Source: Cryptomeria japonica (lineage: Eukaryota > Streptophyta > Pinopsida > Cupressales > Cupressaceae). Taken from it: 64,000 nt of DNA. Below, in pieces: positions 58,960-64,000 of the stretch (positions are counted from its first letter, which is position 1; each line of letters starts with the position of its first letter). Position numbers and translations under genes: made by a program. The notes beneath the pieces were generated by a model. It was not told the origin of the DNA. It searched no databases and worked only from the letters and a program-made list of their open reading frames with translations. Location: assembly GCF_030272615.1 (NCBI RefSeq), contig NC_081412.1, forward strand, positions 105,716,296 through 105,780,295, given 5' to 3'.

Positions 58960-59540
58960 ATAATATGACTATTTTCAAGGTAGTATAACTTAGGCAAATT
59001 ATAGCATATCCCAATATTCTTGAATAATAATTAACATAGTACATCTTTTTAGAAGGTGATGTGGAAGTGGATCATAACAACAACAGTAGTTTCAAAACCT
59101 GTTTTTACTTTTATCAAAAATAATAATAACTGTTAAAAAAATAAAAATTAAAAAAGGGTTTGTATCCCCCAATAATAATTTAGACAACTTGACTAAAACA
59201 ACAGAAGCTAAAACTAAATGAAATAAAAAAGCACTAATTTTCTAAGAAAGTAATTTAGATATTTTAACAACCAAAACAATTAAATCAAGACATATATGAA
59301 ATAATTTGAAAAAAATAAAAATATTTTTCCTATAGATAACAACAAAATAAAAAAATTGAAGTACTAAACTAGTCAAATAATTCAAATATTAATATCTACC
59401 TAAAATAATTTATGAACATTCAGTATCAAATAACTTATAGCTAAACAATTGGCTGAATCAACAATCTCTGGATCTGTGATTATCCTAATGTTAAGGTATT
59501 GATAATGATAATTCTAGTTGGATGTCATCTTCTAAAAGTA
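58960..59540 (+). repeat. AT-rich segment, copy B of a diverged direct duplication
   Basis: Aligns with 47990-48059 plus 51314-51840. The position matching the retroposon site reads taataattaacatagtacat, without any insertion. Confidence 0.65.
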
Positions 59541-59851
59541 ATGGCTTTTGGTTTAATTTTACATTATCAACATCTTGGCCTTTTGAGTCATCTCTCCAAG
59601 CAATCGAATTAGCAAGCTGAATACTATTTAAAACCATTGCTGCTTCTGAATCTTTACTTTCCTGTTTGTTGTGGCCTCTGCAGGCTATGCTTGAAGCAAA
59701 TTCCCCATGGTGGTACCATAACTTGTGGTCTAATTGCAGTTGCAGTTCAGAATGGCTCGCTTCTCCTTCTCCATCTTTTGAGTATTTTGATCTGGGCTGA
59801 AAAGAATTTAAATGGGCATATCATATAACAATTTAGTTAATAAATATAAAT
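59541..59851. other. Spacer downstream of the GARP gene
   Basis: No gene seen. The frame at 59637-59828 (Leu/Cys-rich) has no support. Confidence 0.45.
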
Positions 59852-60105
59852 CTGTCTGTATGTTGCTTCTGGATTTAATTGCTTGAGTGTTTTTTGCATC
59901 AACATTTGGGATCATTCCAAGATCTATCATCAAGATGGTATGGAGCATAAGAAAATTAACACTCCATAATCTATCATCAGGATGATAAAGAACATAAGGA
60001 GATTAAAATCCTTACGCTCTCTATAATTGATCCAAAATATTGATGCATTCAATCAAATTCAAAAGCAACATACAGACAAACAAATTCAGAAGCAACATAC
60101 AGACA
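59852..60105. mobile_element. Palindromic MITE-like element, downstream copy
   Basis: The left end ctgtctgtatgttgcttctg is mirrored by the right end cagaagcaacatacagacag. The inner arms share catcaacatttgggatcat with its complement. Total about 254 bp, no coding. Same family as 62347-62544. Confidence 0.75.
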
Positions 60106-60389
60106 GTCTTATGAATTGTAGAAATCTGCTAACAAAAATATAAATCTATTCATACACCAATGGTGAAGTCACCATTGAACAGAAAGAATGGAGTAATTTT
60201 TCCAAAACGAATTTATGAACGAGGCTTTTCTGATTGTGGTGTTACTATTAATGATTTTGTTTGACAGCCCAAAATGAGTATTGTATATCATATTGAGATG
60301 AATTCTTCCAAATCATGGGTGAATTCTATGAAGCACACAAACCTAAGCAAAACAACAAACCATATAATTGAAAAGCCAGATTTTTTATT

Positions 60390-63002
60390 TTATTTTACCA
60401 TTGAATCCAGGTCGAGATTCTTGTAGTATTTTTCATTTTCAGGCCATGCTTGAGATAATTTTATGTTCCATATTATGTCATGAGCATCTTGATAAGCATA
60501 TTGATGAGTTGAAGTCAATAGAGCACTGATACTGTTACTGCAATGGACGTAGCTTCCAAATGTTCTATTTTGCTCGCTTGAAGTGAGTACTCTTTGTGGA
60601 TCTTTTTCATCTGCCAGAGAAGATGGAGCTTCAGAGGCCCTTAATCTGCATTTTCCCAGACCATGAACCATATGGATGAGCATAGTTTAATATGTATGAA
60701 GGAATTCAACAAAAATTCTTAGTTTTTTTCATTCTGATAATAAATCGTTTAAAGTATAATCTGAAATATTGGTTAGATAATCAAATTTAAAAATAATATT
60801 GTCAAGATTAAAACTATTTAGCACTTATGTGCAATGAGCTTTCCTTACTCAAAGCAGCAGATTGCAGGTTGAAACCATAATATTTTGCCACCCCAAAACA
60901 TACACCGTTCTATAGTAAGCAGACCATAAATTTATTACCTTTTGTGTGAGTACAGAGAGATGTACTTGTGTGACTTCTTGCTAAGGCTTGAAAATGGAGA
61001 ATTGCTGTATTTGAGTCTAAATCTTTCTCTTCTATCCTCAAATCTCTGTAGATGGGAGTTTCGAGATTTGACCTCTGTTGAAAATGAAAAGATTGAGCTC
61101 AATGTCAAAATTTAATCCAAACATTAAAACATGTAGATATATGATCTATTTCATTAATATCTAAACATTAAACTTTTCAATCTGCAATGGCTTACAATTG
61201 CCATTATAAGCTCCACGTTTCTACCTGTTTTGAAATCTTATATCCAATTCAAGACATGTTGACTATATATTATGTCAATGATTTGGATTCACCTAAAAAA
61301 TTAGTAAAAAACGTGTGGAATTACCCTGGGATTTTTCATGTTTTTTGTTATTCCGATGCATCTACAACAAAATACAGACAACAAAGATCAGTAGAAGCTA
61401 CAATAAGAAATGAACTATCCTATTTGAAAAGATCTCCTGATATTTATCTCCTAAAAGTTCTGATAATAACTGATCATAAATTAAACATTAGAAATTAGCA
61501 TACATCATACCCACCTTTGATTACAGAAACAGAATTATAAAATCAAAAGCTTCTGTTCATAGGTTGTATGAGTTTTTCATAATCTATGAAAAATTGTATG
61601 GTTAATTTTAGTTTTAATTGTGTGTTTTTTTAATTGATGTTGGGATCACATTCAGTGACTCAGTGTCGTGTCACTGGTGATGGATTACCAAGTATGATAC
61701 AAAACATCAATTGAAAAATATGAAAGAAATACAAAATTGGAACATAAATAAATTGTTCTATTCATTAAAAAATTACAAGAGCTTCTTGATCAAATGATCA
61801 GATAAAATGATGATGAATGAATTACAATTACCTCATTCTTTGATATATCAAAAGACTTCTTAAAAATTATCATGCAAACTTACATTATTAAAAATAAAAC
61901 TAAAAAACTAAAAGTAAAAAATTGTACAAGTAGGAAGAATTACCAAAATTCTCGCACAGTTAAAACCAAAAACAATTATATAATGCTTATCCATATATTC
62001 TATAATGTCTCTCTTTTATGCAAACAAATATATTATATATATTTCATATATACCTCCTATATTATTCTCATTCAAATTCTTCTTTCAGACTATAGATCAC
62101 TGAATGTGATCTAAACATCAATTGGAAAATATAGATGAGGATCACTGAATGTGATCTAAAACATCTATTGAAAAATATATGCAGTTAAAACCAAAAACAA
62201 TCATACAATGCTTGTCCATAAATCACTGATGATAGAATCTTGAATGTGATCGAAATGTCTTGAAAAATATACACAACTAAATCCAGAAACAATCATACAA
62301 TAGTTATCAAAAGAATGTTTTTCTTAAATGCAAACAAATATTTTATAGCTGTTGTGCTTTTGGATTCAACTGTGTGAGCTTTTTTTGACATCAATGTTTT
62401 GGATCACACTCCATGATCCATCATCAGGATAAGAGAGCTGCATAAAGATAGAAGCTCTCTCATCCTGATGATGGATCATAGAATGTGGTCTGAAACATTG
62501 ATGCCAAAAAAAGATCATGCAGTTGAATCCATAAACCCAACAGCTAACATTATAAGCTGTAGAAATCTAATATCTCAAATATTTTATCTTCATTTCATAT
62601 AAACTCCTGCCCTCGTTTTACAGTACAAAAACACAGAATGTCACCTGAAGATGGCTTTTAACTTGAGAAACTGTGAGCCCATTTACTCCCATTAGCCCCA
62701 CAATAAGCTTCGGAGTAGCCTCTGAGAAAACAAAAAAAACCATGAAATATCAATCCTCCTCATAAAATTCATCATCAAAACTCATCAATCCAATCTGAAA
62801 ACTTTTACACTCACCATGTTCACAAAATTCATCATCAAAACTCATCAATCCAATCTGAAAACTTTTTACACTCACCATGTTCACCTCCAAGGCATTCAAT
62901 GGCACGTAAGAAAGATTGATGAAGCTCATGAGTCCACCGAAATCCAGGGATTGCAGAACGTACGTACTGCCTTACTAACGTTTTTCCCTCCAAAGATCTC
63001 AT
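60390..63002 (-). CDS. GARP (G2-like MYB) transcription factor, five exons
   Basis: Exons, in transcript order: 63002-62876, 62721-62645, 61361-61325, 61074-60939, 60645-60390. All introns are GT-AG and the phases agree (0-based: 1, 0, 1, 2), giving 210 residues and a TAA stop. Exon 1 starts MRSLEGKTLVRQYVRSAIPG and enters the DNA-binding domain at FRWTHELHQSFLRAIECLGG. Exon 2, 77 bp as is common in this family, adds ATPKLIVGLMGVNGLTVSQ and VKSHLQ. Exon 3 is 37 bp and begins MHR where relatives have MYR. The C-terminal half (KSRNSHLQRFEDRRERFRLK, then Ser-rich) is not conserved in any way I recognise. GARP proteins bind DNA in the nucleus and regulate development or nutrient responses; the exact subgroup is open (VRQYVRS is typical of the unnamed G2-like set). 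It is the only apparently intact host gene here. Exon 3 is short and was found by phase and splice sites, so it needs RNA support. Confidence 0.85.
61600..62300. repeat. MITE-related fragments in intron 2
   Basis: Several copies of a phrase like tcactgaatgtgatctaaacatcaattg (61625-61710, 62095-62130, 62145-62180, 62225-62270) resemble the inner part of the palindromic elements. They look like decayed or rearranged copies. Confidence 0.45.
62347..62544. mobile_element. Palindromic MITE-like element in intron 2 of the GARP gene
   Basis: Arms 62347-62438 and 62453-62544 (92 bp each) are near-perfect inverted copies around a 14-bp centre. Ends read agctgttg...caacagct. Shared inner text is catcaatgttttggatcaca and gatccatcatcaggat with their complements. 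The RNA would fold into a long hairpin. Confidence 0.9.
62761..62881 (-). repeat. 60/61-bp tandem duplication that copies the exon 1 splice donor
   Basis: Units 62761-62820 and 62821-62881 are almost identical (one extra T). The duplicated block includes the last exon bases and the donor (minus strand GAACATG|GTGAGTG), so intron 1 holds a second donor 61 bp downstream, at 62815/62814. Confidence 0.9.
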
Positions 63003-64000
63003 ACTAAATTTTTTTTATATAAATTTTGTTTTGATTAAAGATAAAACAAGTTCAATATAAATTTTGTTGCAGAGAATCTGATAAAGTACTGTCAAATGAT
63101 TGGGCAGAACATTCAACTGTAAATCTGATTCTCGATATTTCTGGAAAAGAAATATAAGTGTCGATTCTCGATTGGGAATTTCTTGCACTCTACCAATTCT
63201 TCTGCCGACCCAAAAACAAGTTACGAAATTTTTCAGGAAAAAGTTTAGTCGAGTTGTTCAAAAGTCATTTTCCTGCTTTATAAAAAAATTTCTGAAACAA
63301 AGTGGCGTGTTTTTCCACTGCGCGTTGGATAATATTTTATGTTTTTCTAAACCAAATTCACCCAAGTGGTTAGGTAATTTGTTTGTTGGAAGTCGGTAGT
63401 AGTTAGTTTTTGCCGCAAAGGGAAAAAACTTTTTAATTTAGGTGAATTTATTTACATCAAGTATGAGATAAAAAAATGAGGACTTTCGGAGATTTTAAAG
63501 ATATCAAAGAGAATTCCAATTTATATTAAAATAATGTTTCTTAAGGATAAATATTATTTATATACTTTGATTTTCTATTCAATTCATAAAAAAAAAATTT
63601 AAATTAAATAAGTTTATTTTAAAATGAGCAACTTTTTAAAAATATTTTAAGCAAATTTTTAATTAGATTTTACATTTATGTGAAAATTGTTTAAGAGTTG
63701 AATTATCTATCTACTTAATAAAATCAAATTCTAGTCATGATACACATCTTCGAGAAGAATTAATTTGTACTATTTATCTCTTTACAATCACTTTTTTTCT
63801 CTTTTATCACATTATAATATTCAGATCCTTTTCTAGAAATGACACCCCTAAATGTTCAGTTAAAAATAATATTTTTCTCCATTATTGCAATCTTCTACAA
63901 ATAAATAGTGCTCTAGTTCTTTCTATATGGCTAACGCAAAAGATTACAAAGCATCTAATGCATCCTCCAAAACCATGCATTCTAATTCTAGATAGAATTT
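63003..64000 (-). promoter_or_regulatory. Upstream region of the GARP gene, no further gene
   Basis: AT-rich DNA upstream of the start codon, expected to hold the 5' UTR and promoter. I cannot place a transcription start. The plus-strand frame at 63100-63399 is not recognised and probably chance. Confidence 0.45.

Noticed and set aside
61187-61498. Plus-strand 103-codon frame in the GARP locus
   Set aside because: It overlaps introns and exon 3 of the minus-strand gene and has no recognisable domain.
63100-63399. 99-codon frame upstream of the GARP gene
   Set aside because: Basic and Phe-rich but with no family resemblance, start context or splice support.

Overview
The window looks like nuclear DNA from a seed plant with a very large, transposon-rich genome. 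A conifer or other gymnosperm is my best guess, from huge Tat-type Ty3/gypsy elements, long AT-rich spacers and heavily C-to-T decayed retroelement coding; the species cannot be named from sequence alone. There are no rRNA, tRNA or CRISPR loci and nothing bacterial.

From 346 to 46575 the window is one nested retrotransposon cluster that can be taken apart by hand. The outer element E1 (351-46570, minus strand) has an almost matching 5-bp target duplication (gctga/gctaa). Its right-hand LTR was later broken twice: by E2 (12509-27722, minus strand, target duplication aaggg) and by E3 (28095-46464, plus strand, target duplication atata). LTR divergence judged by eye falls in the expected order: E1 most, E2 intermediate, E3 about 2 percent. 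E2 and E3 carry Tat-lineage gag-pol: gag, protease, a G-patch-like segment, reverse transcriptase, RNase H, a second 'archaeal-type' RNase H, and integrase. E1 has no recognisable gag-pol. E1 and E3 both carry a plant mobile domain (PMD) gene on the strand opposite to the element, between the body of the element and the 3' LTR.

The most unusual content is a set of short-motif arrays with a spacing near 21 bp. In E3 a TAGCGCATC motif recurs at exactly 21 bp in two clusters upstream of gag. It recurs again, inverted, upstream of the antisense PMD gene, so it has the same orientation relative to each downstream gene. E1 has similar arrays with another motif. E3 also keeps about 7.5 kb of gag-pol in a single frame with 27 in-frame stops and no visible frameshift, although its LTRs are young.

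From 46576 to 59850 lie older AT-rich repeats: a 3.25-kb A-tailed retroposon with a perfect 15-bp target duplication (itself hit by a tRNA-derived SINE), a 5'-truncated L1-type LINE (minus strand), a decayed copia 5' end, and two diverged copies of one AT-rich segment. From 60390 to 63002 (minus strand) sits the only convincing host gene: a five-exon GARP (G2-like MYB) transcription factor of about 210 residues, with palindromic MITE-like elements in an intron and downstream.
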